Source of the DNA: JBQSUQ01 sp052384575 | Lineage (GTDB): Bacteria; Pseudomonadota; Gammaproteobacteria; Enterobacterales; Pasteurellaceae | Assembly (NCBI GenBank): GCA_052384575.1 | Contig: JBQSUQ010000019.1 | Direction: 5' to 3' (one strand) | DNA: 64,000 bases | Shown: positions 1 through 8,136 of the stretch, piece by piece | How positions within the stretch are numbered: the stretch's first letter is position 1 | How the letters are laid out: every line of letters begins with the position of its first letter | Notes under the pieces: generated by a model | What the model was told of the DNA's origin: nothing | What the model saw: the letters and a program-made list of their open reading frames with translations, nothing else | Database searches by the model: none | Translations under genes and position numbers: made by a program

Positions 1-1498
1 TATTCGGTTTTACCTCTGGTTTATTTGGCACTACCGGTGGATTGTCCGGTGTTACCTCTGGTTTATTTGGCACTACTGGGTCTGGCAATCTTGCCTTTAA
101 CGACCAATAATAATCATTGCCGATTTTTAATAATTGCGCTTCGCCACCGTTTTGCGTAGGGGATTTACCAACAAATAAATTATTTGCGTGTTCGCTCGCT
201 ACCTTCACAACAGGTAATGATAAGAACTGCTCTTCTGTGGTTTGTGTAATATCGCCCCATATGCCATTTTTAGTTTTTACTGTGGTGATACCATCTGGAT
301 TAATATTACCTTTAATATGCAAGGTATCCGTACCCGAAGTTTGAGTATCTTTATTCCATAAAGAATCCACTAAAAGCAAACCACCACCTTTATAATTTTC
401 AACAGTAAATTCTGTGAATTTCGGCGAATTGGTACCATCTGCTAAATCTAATATACCTAAATGCTCAAAGTTTTTTGCTTTAACATCCGTAGCACCTACA
501 GCTGCGGGATCTGTTTTTCCAATATTGGTTAATGAGAAGGTAGCACTAGGTTTTAAATCTATTAAGTATGAAGTTTTAAAACTATCAAACGTATTTTGAT
601 CTTCAATACCTACTGTGCCTTTATTGATTCTGAGCAATCCAGTCGTGATCGCTTTATCACTATTTTTAAACAAAAACAGAGATTCATTAGCATTATGCTG
701 AATAGATATGGATTCGCCATTGAGAGGCAAAATAATTTTTTCTTCAGCCAATTTATTTACAACTAAGTTGGCCCATATAGTGATACCTTCTGCAAAATTA
801 ACAGCTCCCCCTTTTGTGCCATCATCACTACCTATTTGTAAATTTCTAACAATTAATGGTTTTTGAACAATCAAATTTCCACTGCGATTAAACACTTTAT
901 CTAACCATACTTGCCACTTACCATTAATCTCAAGGGTACCACCATCTTCTAAATACACTTCACTGTCTAAAGTTGATATTCCTCGTTGTCCTAAATTTAA
1001 GGTAATTTTTGAATCTTTACCTTGAACATAAATACGAGCAGTTTTGGGTGCTGGCCCATTTGGTGTATCATATCCAAAATAATTATTATCATGTACAGCA
1101 TTAGATTGGATTAATTCAGCACCATTTGTCACATAAAGCGTACCTTTGGAAGATGAACCTCCCACATTTAAACGATTATTAATAATTTCAATTTTTGTAC
1201 CAGCACCATCAACTATTAATGTACCATCACCTGTTCCATTATTTCCAACATGAATTTCACCTGTTTTTAACTTCGTACCATTATTTACTATGACCTTCCC
1301 AGAAGGTCCAGGACCAATATACAGATCGCCAAAACTATAATATCCACCAGAATCAGCTTGCTTACCAGCTAAAGCATCACCAATGATTGGCTTATCAGGT
1401 TTTTCAAGCACAGTTCCTTCAGCAAACATATCAGCATAGGCAAATTGCAATAGGAAGAAGATATTAGAAAGTATTAGGGCTAGTTTTGTCTTTTTCAT
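1..1498 (-). CDS. Autotransporter adhesin, N-terminal part (runs off left edge)
   Basis: I translated the minus strand from ATG at 1498-1496 and found no stop down to base 1 (about 499 codons). The first 20-25 residues form a signal peptide (MKKTKLALILSNIFFLLQF, then AYA-like residues). The next 150 residues hold repeated Gly/Asn-rich strand-loop-strand units such as YIGPGPSGKVIVNNGTKL, GTLIVDGAGTKIEI and GTLYVTNGAEL, typical of beta-helical type V secretion passengers. Near the left edge the chain reads YYWSLKARL and enters a proline-rich linker with a 14-residue unit (VPNKPEVTPDNPPV). Pertactin-like autotransporters carry such a linker before the C-terminal beta-barrel, which would lie outside the window. 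RBS GCGGAAA precedes the ATG. The ligand or host target cannot be told. The family is likely; that the gene is intact is not shown. Confidence 0.8.
   Translation of the reverse strand, partial: MKKTKLALILSNIFFLLQFAYADMFAEGTVLEKPDKPIIGDALAGKQADSGGYYSFGDLYIGPGPSGKVIVNNGTKLKTGEIHVGNNGTGDGTLIVDGAGTKIEIINNRLNVGGSSSKGTLYVTNGAELIQSNAVHDNNYFGYDTPNGPAPKTARIYVQGKDSKITLNLGQRGISTLDSEVYLEDGGTLEINGKWQVWLDKVFNRSGNLIVQKPLIVRNLQIGSDDGTKGGAVNFAEGITIWANLVVNKLAEEKIILPLNGESISIQHNANESLFLFKNSDKAITTGLLRINKGTVGIEDQNTFDSFKTSYLIDLKPSATFSLTNIGKTDPAAVGATDVKAKNFEHLGILDLADGTNSPKFTEFTVENYKGGGLLLVDSLWNKDTQTSGTDTLHIKGNINPDGITTVKTKNGIWGDITQTTEEQFLSLPVVKVASEHANNLFVGKSPTQNGGEAQLLKIGNDYYWSLKARLPDPVVPNKPEVTPDNPPVVPNKPEVKPN
10..76. 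repeat. 42-bp tandem repeat in autotransporter linker
   Basis: The 25-base string starting ttacctctgg at 10-34 recurs at 52-76, a period of 42 bases or 14 codons. It encodes VPNKPEV twice on the minus strand, with DNPPV-type spacers. The array may continue left of base 1. The period is a multiple of three, so changes in copy number would alter linker length without shifting frame. Confidence 0.75.
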
Positions 1499-1606
1499 AA
1501 AAAATTTCCGCTTAAGTTTACAACTACGCAATATTATAAATTTTTTTGAAAAAAGTATATTATTCACTCAGAATTTGATCAAAAAATTACTGAAATAAAC
1601 ATAATT

Positions 1607-1638
1607 AAAGCCGAAATAACGCATGTCATTTCGGCTTT
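1607..1638. terminator. Terminator hairpin after slyD
   Basis: AAAGCCGAAAT (1607-1617) pairs with ATTTCGGCTTT (1628-1638), an 11-bp perfect stem with a 10-base loop. It lies just downstream of the slyD stop and upstream of the autotransporter start. The T-tract is weak on the minus strand. Confidence 0.6.
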
Positions 1639-1660
1639 ATCTAATTAATGGAAGGATTTA

Positions 1661-2245
1661 TTAATGGTGTCCGCCACAACCGCAACCACCGTGTCTATGG
1701 TCATGATGATGGTGGTGATGTGCACCGCCACAGCAACTATGACCTTCATCTTCATGATGGTGGTGACCACAACAACCACCTTCTTGGTGGATATGACCAT
1801 GTGCGATTTCTTCTAAGGTTGCTTCACGTGTTGCTACAACTTCTACATTAAATAAAAGTTCTTGACCCGCTAACATATGGTTACCGTCCACCACAACATC
1901 ACTTTCACCTACTTCTGTGATGATCACTGGTAATGGTCCCATATCTGTATCCGCAATAAAACGCATACCCACTTCTAACTCATCAACACCTTGGAACACT
2001 TCTTTTGGTACACGTTGCACCATATTTTCATTGTATTCGCCATAACCTTCTTCTGGTTTAACACGCACTTCAAATTTATCGCCAACTGCTTTACCTTCCA
2101 ACGCATTTTCCAAACCAATCACAAGATTATTATGACCTTGGAGATATTCTAACGGTTGATTTACAGGTGCTTCATCCACTAATACACCATCTTCTGTACG
2201 AACTTGATAAGCAATGCTTACCACAACATTTTTTGCTACTTTCAT
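1661..2245 (-). CDS. slyD: FKBP-type peptidyl-prolyl isomerase SlyD
   Basis: SlyD is a cytoplasmic prolyl isomerase and chaperone that also binds nickel and helps hydrogenase maturation. The 194-residue product begins MKVAKNVVVSIAYQV, with an FKBP fold over residues 1-70 and 120-140 (GNHMLAGQELLFNVEV) and an insert-in-flap domain between them. From about residue 150 the tail is almost all His, Cys, Gly and acidic residues (GGCCGHHHH, HHHHHHDHRH, GCGCGG), the metal-binding extension typical of SlyD. Length matches E. coli SlyD (196). RBS GAGGAGAAT-like sequence precedes the ATG. A plus-strand frame at 1648-1851 is only the antisense of this tail. Confidence 0.96.
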   Translation of the reverse strand: MKVAKNVVVSIAYQVRTEDGVLVDEAPVNQPLEYLQGHNNLVIGLENALEGKAVGDKFEVRVKPEEGYGEYNENMVQRVPKEVFQGVDELEVGMRFIADTDMGPLPVIITEVGESDVVVDGNHMLAGQELLFNVEVVATREATLEEIAHGHIHQEGGCCGHHHHEDEGHSCCGGAHHHHHHDHRHGGCGCGGHH

Positions 2246-2300
2246 ATTATTCTCCTCAAAATAAAAGTGTGTTCATTCTAGCGGAAATCACCGCAAATAG

Positions 2301-3020
2301 CTAATTTTCAATTAACTCAATTTGCGCATCCACACGCGCTTTCACGCTGGCTTTACCGCCCTCTAATCGCACAGGCTCTGCCATTTTTTCACTGCTCATT
2401 GACACCGCAGCATAAGGCATAGCACGATTATAACGCATATCATAATTAGGCTCATTTAAGCTTGGCATATCTAAAGATAAAATGTGGTACTCTTTTGCTT
2501 GTAATGACTGTTTGATTAAATCTGCTTTATGACGGAACTTAGCCAACGCCTCTTTTGATAAATCATCTTCTAATTTACCCAACGCTTCCGCAGATAAAAT
2601 AGAATCAATGTTCTCAATAGAAAGCACATCAGAAACCTCTTCGATCAATTGTGATAAGGCATAAAAATCTTTACTTTCTAACACAAATTCTGCGCGCTCT
2701 AACCAACCATTTTTACGCCCTTTTTCGTTATAATTCACATTGGTATAACGATTATTGCTTTTAATTTCAACCGCTGATTGCGCTTTAATTTTTGCTAACA
2801 CTTGTGCCACTTTATCGGAAACTGTTTTATGTAACGCTTTCAAATCCGCATTTTCTTCCTGCACAAACAATTTCACTTGTAATACATCGAAAGGCACATT
2901 TTTTTCCACTTCAACGCTAAAACGCACTGTATTTTTTGGCTCATCACCTTTCACTGTATCAGTCGCGAGCGCAAAACAAGGCAATGCCAACAAGGATAAC
3001 CACAATGCTTTATATTTCAT
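2301..3020 (-). CDS. SIMPL (DUF541) domain periplasmic protein
   Basis: The 239-residue protein has a clear signal peptide (MKYKALWLSLLALPCFALA, cleavage near residue 19) and then a SIMPL/DUF541 fold: an N-terminal strand region (VRFSVEVEKNVPFDVLQVKL), a long helix with DKVAQVLAKIK, and a repeated half with KFRHKADLIKQSLQAKEY, ending in a beta segment KASVKARVDAQIELIE. Members include E. coli YggE, linked to oxidative-stress tolerance, but the biochemical function is not established. It should be periplasmic or outer-membrane associated. RBS TAGGAG lies 6 bases before the ATG. It sits alone between slyD and rraB on the same strand, separated from rraB by a strong terminator. Confidence 0.85.
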   Translation of the reverse strand: MKYKALWLSLLALPCFALATDTVKGDEPKNTVRFSVEVEKNVPFDVLQVKLFVQEENADLKALHKTVSDKVAQVLAKIKAQSAVEIKSNNRYTNVNYNEKGRKNGWLERAEFVLESKDFYALSQLIEEVSDVLSIENIDSILSAEALGKLEDDLSKEALAKFRHKADLIKQSLQAKEYHILSLDMPSLNEPNYDMRYNRAMPYAAVSMSSEKMAEPVRLEGGKASVKARVDAQIELIEN

Positions 3021-3032
3021 AAAAAACTCCTA

Positions 3033-3083
3033 AAAAAATCACCGCACTTTACGGATGTTCCTTTGACCGAAAAGTGCGGTGAA
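3033..3083 (-). terminator. Terminator of rraB made from an inverted uptake-signal pair
   Basis: On the minus strand TTTTCACCGCACTTT pairs with AAAGTGCGGTGA (arms 3039-3050 and 3071-3082, 12 bp) across a 20-base loop and is followed by seven T residues. Both arms are Hin-type DNA uptake signals. Confidence 0.85.
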
Positions 3084-3090
3084 AATTCAA

Positions 3091-3522
3091 TTATTTTTGT
3101 TCTTCTTCATCATCAAATTCATCTTCGAAGAATTCGCCATCATCGCCGTATTCATCTTCGTCTGCATTGGGATCTTCAAAATAAGTGCCCCAACCATCGT
3201 ATAAACCACCATGCTTAGTAATCAATGGCAAGAGTTCTTTTTGTTGCGCATCAATAATTTCTGGTTTTAATTCCACCTCGGCAATAATATCAAAGCAGAA
3301 TAACAACTTGTCATTATCATCTTCAAATTCTTCCGCTTCAGAAACCTCATAACCCGCTTTAAACGCATCCACAGCGATTTTTTCTAATTTATCAAAATCA
3401 TAATGCGCCACATGATGCTCAACAATATAAAGCGCGTTAGGATCGCTGCCATCATTGAATAGATCTGTAATAATTTCTCGGGTTTCTGCCTGCAATTCCG
3501 CTGGTGTTGGGTGATTAGCCAT
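3091..3522 (-). CDS. rraB: Ribonuclease E activity regulator RraB
   Basis: RraB binds RNase E in the degradosome and changes RNA decay for a subset of transcripts. The 143-residue product matches the E. coli protein along its length: ETREIITDLFNDGSDPNALY, EHHVAHYDFDKLEKIAVDAF, GYEVSEAEEFE, then LYDGWGTYFEDPNADEDE and a very acidic tail (DDGEFFEDEFDDEEEQ). The GWGTYFEDPN motif is the family hallmark. RBS AGAGGATAAC precedes the ATG at 3522. It appears monocistronic; the terminator at 3033-3083 follows it. Confidence 0.95.
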   Translation of the reverse strand: MANHPTPAELQAETREIITDLFNDGSDPNALYIVEHHVAHYDFDKLEKIAVDAFKAGYEVSEAEEFEDDNDKLLFCFDIIAEVELKPEIIDAQQKELLPLITKHGGLYDGWGTYFEDPNADEDEYGDDGEFFEDEFDDEEEQK

Positions 3523-3617
3523 GTTGTTATCCTCTTAAGCTAAAAAGTTGGCTTATACTAGCACGAAATAAAAAAGTGCGGTGGATTTTTCATAGATTTT
3601 ATGAGCGAAAATTCACA

Positions 3618-4598
3618 TCATTCCGATTGCTGAATAAATGCTTGTAGTTTCGTATAATCGACTGCACCGCCCGTCGCTGATAATGAAAATAGGTTGAAAT
3701 AAGCCATCCCATGCCCTAATTTTAAAATATCAGGGAGATCAAGATGTTGATGTAAACCATACAACACTCCTGAACAAAAAGCATCTCCGGCACCTAAGGT
3801 ACTAATAATTTGGCTTTTATCTAACCAATAGGAAGGTTGTATCGCTAATTTATTGCTTTTATCTACTGCGACAGCCCATTTAGGATGGTGCACAACCACA
3901 GTCTCTCTAACACCTCGCGCCATCAAATCCTGTGCCATTTGTTGCAATAACGCTACATTAGATTCTTTATCTTCACAATTCGTTAACCATTTAGCTTCGA
4001 CATCATTAATGATCAGATAATCTATATCAGAAAGAATGGGTAATATTTGTTGATTAAAAAGCTGCTTATCTGAAACAGACACCAAATCAATAGAAATAAG
4101 AAAACCATGTTGTCTTAAGTAGTTTAAACTTTGTTTTAGTAATGTAATTTGTCGTAATTTAGGCAATAAAGGGAGATAAGCAATATGTGCAATTTTTGCA
4201 TAGGGTTGAATATTCACTATTTGTTCTACACCATATTCAGCCATTGCGCCAATATAATGAAAAAATGTGCGTTCACCTGTTTGTGAATTAATCATCACGT
4301 CTGTAAAGGAGGTGGGCAAATCAAACTTAACGACATTTTCTATATTAAGATTTTGTTGACTCGCCTGTTCCAAGATAAACTGCCCTTCACTATCTTTACC
4401 TATTGCGCCAGCTAAATATAAAGGCAACTGGGGATCAAGTTTAGCCAAATTAAACAATACATTAGTACAACCACCTCCACAATGGCGCTCCATTGTGGAA
4501 ATAGTTGCTAACATTGATTCTTTCGGGTAATCAGAAATGACTAAGGCGCGATCAACTAATAAATTGCCAATCGCTATAATGCCATTACGCATTGTCAT
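3618..4598 (-). CDS. PfkB-family sugar or sugar-phosphate kinase
   Basis: A 326-residue ribokinase/PfkB-fold kinase. The N-terminal glycine signature is seen as HCGGGCTNVLFNLAKL (about 39-54), and the ATP/anion-hole motif is TLGAGDAF (268-274) with catalytic Asp272. It is the last gene of a leftward operon and overlaps the aldolase gene by 14 bases, a sign of translational coupling. PfkB kinases next to class II aldolases commonly phosphorylate a ketose phosphate (fructose-6-P or tagatose-6-P) or a free ketose at C1, giving the aldolase substrate. Which of these applies cannot be read from the sequence. ATG at 4598 was chosen because AAGG lies about 10 bases upstream; ATG 4592 is possible. 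Confidence 0.88.
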   Translation of the reverse strand: MTMRNGIIAIGNLLVDRALVISDYPKESMLATISTMERHCGGGCTNVLFNLAKLDPQLPLYLAGAIGKDSEGQFILEQASQQNLNIENVVKFDLPTSFTDVMINSQTGERTFFHYIGAMAEYGVEQIVNIQPYAKIAHIAYLPLLPKLRQITLLKQSLNYLRQHGFLISIDLVSVSDKQLFNQQILPILSDIDYLIINDVEAKWLTNCEDKESNVALLQQMAQDLMARGVRETVVVHHPKWAVAVDKSNKLAIQPSYWLDKSQIISTLGAGDAFCSGVLYGLHQHLDLPDILKLGHGMAYFNLFSLSATGGAVDYTKLQAFIQQSE

Positions 4599-5469
4599 AT
4601 AACTTAGCCTTATTCACACTACCAAATATATTCATTTGCTCCGCAACGGTATGACTAATTGCTTTACGCATATTTTCCATCATCATTGGATAGTAATTAT
4701 ATTTGGTCTCAAGCTCAGCAGTTTTAATCACCGTTTCCAAGCATTGCAAAGCTGATTGTGACATACCTGTGAAAAAGTTAATTTTACAAATACCAAGTTG
4801 AATTGTTTTTTGGAAATCTTCCACACTTAGTCCTGAACCGCCATGTAAAACCAAAGGTACTGAAACTGCTTGGTGAATTTGAGATAAGCGTTGGAAATCT
4901 AATTTTGGAACACCTTTATATTTACCATGTGTATTACCAATAGCAACCGCTAAAGCATCAATTCCTGTTTCTTGTACAAATTCAACTGCTTGATCAACTT
5001 TGGTATATAACGCTTCATCAGCACAACTTTCTAAAGCACCACCTTCATCACCACCTACTGCGCCTAACTCTCCCTCAACAGAAATACCATAATTCTTACA
5101 TAACTCGACCACCTTACGCGTATGAGCAATATTTTCTTCATAACTTAATTGCGATCCATCAAACATAATTGATGAAAAACCACATTTAATTGCACGTTCT
5201 ATGGTAGAAAACGTTAAACCATGATCCAGATTTAAACAAACAGGCACCCCTGTTACTTGCGCTTTTTTCTTGATATATTCCGTTGTCGATTCTAAATCAA
5301 GGTAAGGTAAATGAACTTCAGCTACATTAATAATAACCGGTGATTGTTGCTCTTTAGCCGCAGAAAAAACTGCATCAACAAAGTTAGAATCAATTGCATT
5401 AAATGCACCAACCGCAAATTTATGTTTATTTGCAACAGCAAGTATTGATTGTAAATTTAATAATGCCAT
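4585..5469 (-). CDS. Class II (zinc) ketose-phosphate aldolase
   Basis: The 294-residue enzyme belongs to the FbaA/GatY/KbaY/YdjI group that cleaves ketose bisphosphates or ketose-1-phosphates to DHAP plus an aldehyde. Visible motifs: NLDHG with catalytic Asp82 and zinc ligand His83, the VEGELG loop with Glu132 and Glu134, zinc ligands His181 (GNTHGKYKG) and His209 (LHGGSG), and the phosphate-binding segment KINFFT. The usual NxxT appears as NFFT. It starts one base after the isomerase stop, with RBS AGGAGC before the ATG, and overlaps the downstream kinase. It is clearly distinct from housekeeping FBP aldolase by context; substrate is unknown. Confidence 0.88.
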   Translation of the reverse strand: MALLNLQSILAVANKHKFAVGAFNAIDSNFVDAVFSAAKEQQSPVIINVAEVHLPYLDLESTTEYIKKKAQVTGVPVCLNLDHGLTFSTIERAIKCGFSSIMFDGSQLSYEENIAHTRKVVELCKNYGISVEGELGAVGGDEGGALESCADEALYTKVDQAVEFVQETGIDALAVAIGNTHGKYKGVPKLDFQRLSQIHQAVSVPLVLHGGSGLSVEDFQKTIQLGICKINFFTGMSQSALQCLETVIKTAELETKYNYYPMMMENMRKAISHTVAEQMNIFGSVNKAKLYDNA

Positions 5470-5470
5470 T

Positions 5471-6151
5471 TTAAGCTCCTATATAATTTGAGTAGTCACT
5501 GCATAACAAATACATTGGCGGTTCATCTTCATCAATTTGAGAAAAACGTCCTAGAGGTTCCAAAAAACGATTATCGGTCAAATCATCATTTGCCATTGAT
5601 ACTTCTCCAGCTAATACCGTATCACCTTCTGCCCAAAAACTATGATATAGCAATTGAGGTAAACAAATACTTTGCCCTGGTGCTAATCTGACAACCTCAC
5701 CCGCAGGAACCGTTAATTGCTTACCATCAACAGTCACCTGAATTTCTGTTTTCTCATCCAATAAGTCGGTTTGTTCATCTCGCTTATATAAACGAATGGC
5801 TAAGGTGCCACCACCGCGATTAATGATGTCTTCCATTTTCTTCCAATGGTAATGCATTGGCGTAATTTGCCCCTCTTTGACCATCATAATTTTTTCAGCG
5901 TAGGGCTTATTATTCAAGCTTGACTGATTACGTAGCGTAAAGAGGGCTAAGCCAAATTGAGTGAAATTATTTAGATTAAAGTCGGTGACATCCCAACCAA
6001 GACGGGCGTCCAAGATCTCTTGCTGAGAAGACAAATCGATTTGCTGCCAATCGGATAAGCGATAATGTGCAAAACTTGGTAAATGGAAGCAATAACGCTG
6101 CATAAGCGCTTTTGCTTCGTTAAGGATTTGATTAATTTCAGAACGTTTCAT
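5471..6151 (-). CDS. D-lyxose / D-mannose ketol-isomerase (cupin)
   Basis: The 226-residue protein matches the D-lyxose isomerase family (EC 5.3.1.15; B. subtilis YdaE, E. coli O157 Z5688), which interconverts D-lyxose with D-xylulose and D-mannose with D-fructose. The metal site is visible: PMHYHWKKMEDIINRGGG gives His100, His102 and Glu107, and LLYHSFWAEGD gives His170; the H-x-H-x4-E spacing is that of the characterised enzymes. RBS GAGGCGC precedes the ATG. It lies between mak and the aldolase, so its ketose product (D-xylulose or D-fructose) can feed the neighbouring kinases. True substrate is unproven. Confidence 0.88.
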   Translation of the reverse strand: MKRSEINQILNEAKALMQRYCFHLPSFAHYRLSDWQQIDLSSQQEILDARLGWDVTDFNLNNFTQFGLALFTLRNQSSLNNKPYAEKIMMVKEGQITPMHYHWKKMEDIINRGGGTLAIRLYKRDEQTDLLDEKTEIQVTVDGKQLTVPAGEVVRLAPGQSICLPQLLYHSFWAEGDTVLAGEVSMANDDLTDNRFLEPLGRFSQIDEDEPPMYLLCSDYSNYIGA

Positions 6152-6190
6152 ATTGCGCCTCTTAACCAGAAAAGTGCGGTGGATTTTTGC

Positions 6191-7102
6191 TTATTTTTCT
6201 AACGGCCACAACCAAGCTGCACCACGTACACCGCTCGAGTCACCATGTTTTGCTTTTCTAATTGGTGTATTGAATTCTTTACCAAAAATATAATTTGGCA
6301 TTAATTTTGGTACGTTTGTATAGAGGCGATCAATGTTGCAAACACCACCAGCAAAGACAATGACATCAGGGTCAAGCATATTGACATAGGCTGCTAAGGA
6401 TTTAGCTAATCGACGTTCGTAGGCTTGAATAGATTGTTCTGCTAACTCATCACCTTGTTCAGAAAGTGCTAAAATTTCATTACCTTTGAGGCGTTTTCCA
6501 GAACGGCGTTCGTAGTCATCACATAAGCCTGTGCCTGAAATAAACTGTTCAATACAACCATGTTTGCCACAATAGCATTGGTTGTTTCGGCTCACTTCTT
6601 GTTCTTCTTCATCTTGCCAAGGCAATGGATTATGTCCCCATTCACCGCCAATACCGTTACCACCATTATGTGGCTTACCATTAATCACAATACCCGAACC
6701 ACAGCCAGTGCCTAAAATTAAGGCTAAAACCACCGCACTTCCTGCACCAGCACCATCTGCCGCCTCGGAAACTGTCATACAGTTAGCATCATTTGCCACT
6801 CGTACTTCACGATTTAATAGAGTACACAAATCTTTATCTAAAGGTTGTCCATTTAACCACACTGAGTTGGCATTTTTGACTTTGTGGCTAAAAGGCGAGA
6901 CCGTTCCAGGAATACCAATACCAACCGTCCCCGTTTGTCCCGTTGCCTGTTCAGAATCATCCACTAAACTTTTAATGGCTAATAAGGTTTCCTGATAAGA
7001 ACCTCGCGGAGTGGCAATTCGTTTGCGAAATAACTCTTCGCCTTCATTAGACAGAGCGATCACTTCAATTTTTGTACCACCTAAATCAATACCAATACGC
7101 AT
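6191..7102 (-). CDS. mak: Mak-type fructokinase (ROK family)
   Basis: Mak is a ROK-family kinase acting on fructose (also mannose). The 303-residue product is close in sequence and length to E. coli Mak (302): MRIGIDLGGTKIEVIALS at the N-terminus (ATP phosphate loop), GIGIPGTVSP, VKNANSVWLNGQPLDKDL, VANDANC, the ROK signature GGEWGHNPLPW, then a zinc-type CYCGKHGCIEQFISGTG, and the ending KHGDSSGVRGAAWLWP. I chose ATG 7102 over the in-frame ATG 7123 because GAGG lies 7 bases before 7102 and the shorter product begins exactly like Mak. It is the fourth gene of the leftward sugar operon, after the binding protein and an intercistronic hairpin. Confidence 0.93.
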   Translation of the reverse strand: MRIGIDLGGTKIEVIALSNEGEELFRKRIATPRGSYQETLLAIKSLVDDSEQATGQTGTVGIGIPGTVSPFSHKVKNANSVWLNGQPLDKDLCTLLNREVRVANDANCMTVSEAADGAGAGSAVVLALILGTGCGSGIVINGKPHNGGNGIGGEWGHNPLPWQDEEEQEVSRNNQCYCGKHGCIEQFISGTGLCDDYERRSGKRLKGNEILALSEQGDELAEQSIQAYERRLAKSLAAYVNMLDPDVIVFAGGVCNIDRLYTNVPKLMPNYIFGKEFNTPIRKAKHGDSSGVRGAAWLWPLEK

Positions 7103-7138
7103 AACAACCTCATATTTATTCATTGCTTAAAAGAAAGA

Positions 7139-7160
7139 AGGGACGGTATAAACCGTCCCT
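7139..7160 (-). terminator. Intercistronic hairpin between binding-protein gene and mak
   Basis: AGGGACGGT (7139-7147) pairs perfectly with ACCGTCCCT (7152-7160) around the loop ATAA. On the minus strand it is followed by the pyrimidine run CTTCTTTC. It lies directly after the binding-protein stop, so it may act as a partial terminator or 3' stabiliser that favours binding-protein expression. Confidence 0.65.
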
Positions 7161-7172
7161 CGTGTCAGACGA

Positions 7173-8102
7173 TTATTTTACAGTCCAACCTTTATAGTCT
7201 TTGATATTGTCACGATTAATTAAGCTTACGGGGATTAACACTGGCTCTTTTGGCGCAGGTTTACCTTGTAAAATATCGTAACCGATTTTCACCGCTTCAG
7301 CTGCCATCACTTGTGGATCTTGAGCTGGTGTACCGATAAATAATGTACCATCTTGTTTTAATGCTTCTTCAGCATCTGGCGAGCCATCTACACCAAGAAT
7401 AAAGAATTCATTGCGTTGTGCTTGTTTTGCCGCTAAATCTGCACCAATTGCTGTTGGGTCATTGATAGCAAATACCGCATCAATTTTCGGATGAGCGATT
7501 AATAATGAAGTCATTACTTCTAAACCACCCTCACGACTACCTTTTGCATTTTGGTTGTGAGATAACACTTTGATGTCAGCGTGTTTAGCAAACACATCTT
7601 GGCAACCTTGTACACGATCTTGTACTGCTGATACTGGTGGTCCATTGATGATAACAACATTACCTTTACCATTTAATTTATCAACGATAGTTTGACACGC
7701 AATTTCACCCGCTTGGTAGTTGTTTGAAGTTACTGTTGCATCTGCACCATCCGCAGCTACGTCAACTGCAACCACAACAACACCTGCATCACGTGCACGT
7801 TGCACTGCTGGCCCAATACCTTTTGAATCCGCCGCATTTAAAATAATCATATCGGTTTTCGCAGCAATAAAGTTATCAATTTGAGCCACTTGTTGACCTA
7901 AATCATAACCACTGGATACAGAAACCACATTCACTTTGTCACCAGCTAATTCTTTTGCTTTTAACTCCGCACCTTTAGCAATTTGCACGAAGAATGGGTT
8001 AGCAAGATCCCCTACAGTAACACCGATAGATTTTAACTCTTTTGCTTGCGCAAAAGGTGCCACTGCTAACATTAAAGATACAGCTAAGGTTTTTAATTTC
8101 AT
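7173..8102 (-). CDS. Periplasmic sugar-binding protein, ribose/allose type
   Basis: The 309-residue protein is the solute receptor of the adjacent ABC importer. It has a signal peptide (MKLKTLAVSLMLAVAPFAQA, cleaved after residue 20) and a type I periplasmic-binding fold: IGVTVGDLANPFFVQIAKGA at the start of lobe 1, DMIILNAADSKGIGPAV, then GNVVIINGPPVSAVQDRVQG and NAKGSREGGLEVMTSLL in lobe 2, and FAINDPTAIGADLAAKQ. These resemble RbsB and related hexose/pentose receptors. RBS GAGGAG precedes the ATG. The ligand is not certain; the operon enzymes point to a ketose or aldose entering fructose-6-P or xylulose metabolism. Confidence 0.9.
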   Translation of the reverse strand: MKLKTLAVSLMLAVAPFAQAKELKSIGVTVGDLANPFFVQIAKGAELKAKELAGDKVNVVSVSSGYDLGQQVAQIDNFIAAKTDMIILNAADSKGIGPAVQRARDAGVVVVAVDVAADGADATVTSNNYQAGEIACQTIVDKLNGKGNVVIINGPPVSAVQDRVQGCQDVFAKHADIKVLSHNQNAKGSREGGLEVMTSLLIAHPKIDAVFAINDPTAIGADLAAKQAQRNEFFILGVDGSPDAEEALKQDGTLFIGTPAQDPQVMAAEAVKIGYDILQGKPAPKEPVLIPVSLINRDNIKDYKGWTVK

Positions 8103-8136
8103 TACAATTTCTCCTCTTTGAAGTTTGAAGTGAAGT

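Noticed and set aside
1648..1851. Plus-strand frame rich in His and Asp
   Set aside because: It is the antisense of the His-rich slyD tail; His codons (CAC/CAT) read as GTG/ATG on the other strand and produce an open frame by chance. No RBS or independent context.
6582..6995. 137-codon plus-strand frame inside mak
   Set aside because: It lies wholly antisense to a well-matched Mak coding sequence and has a Pro/Ser-rich composition with no family motif.
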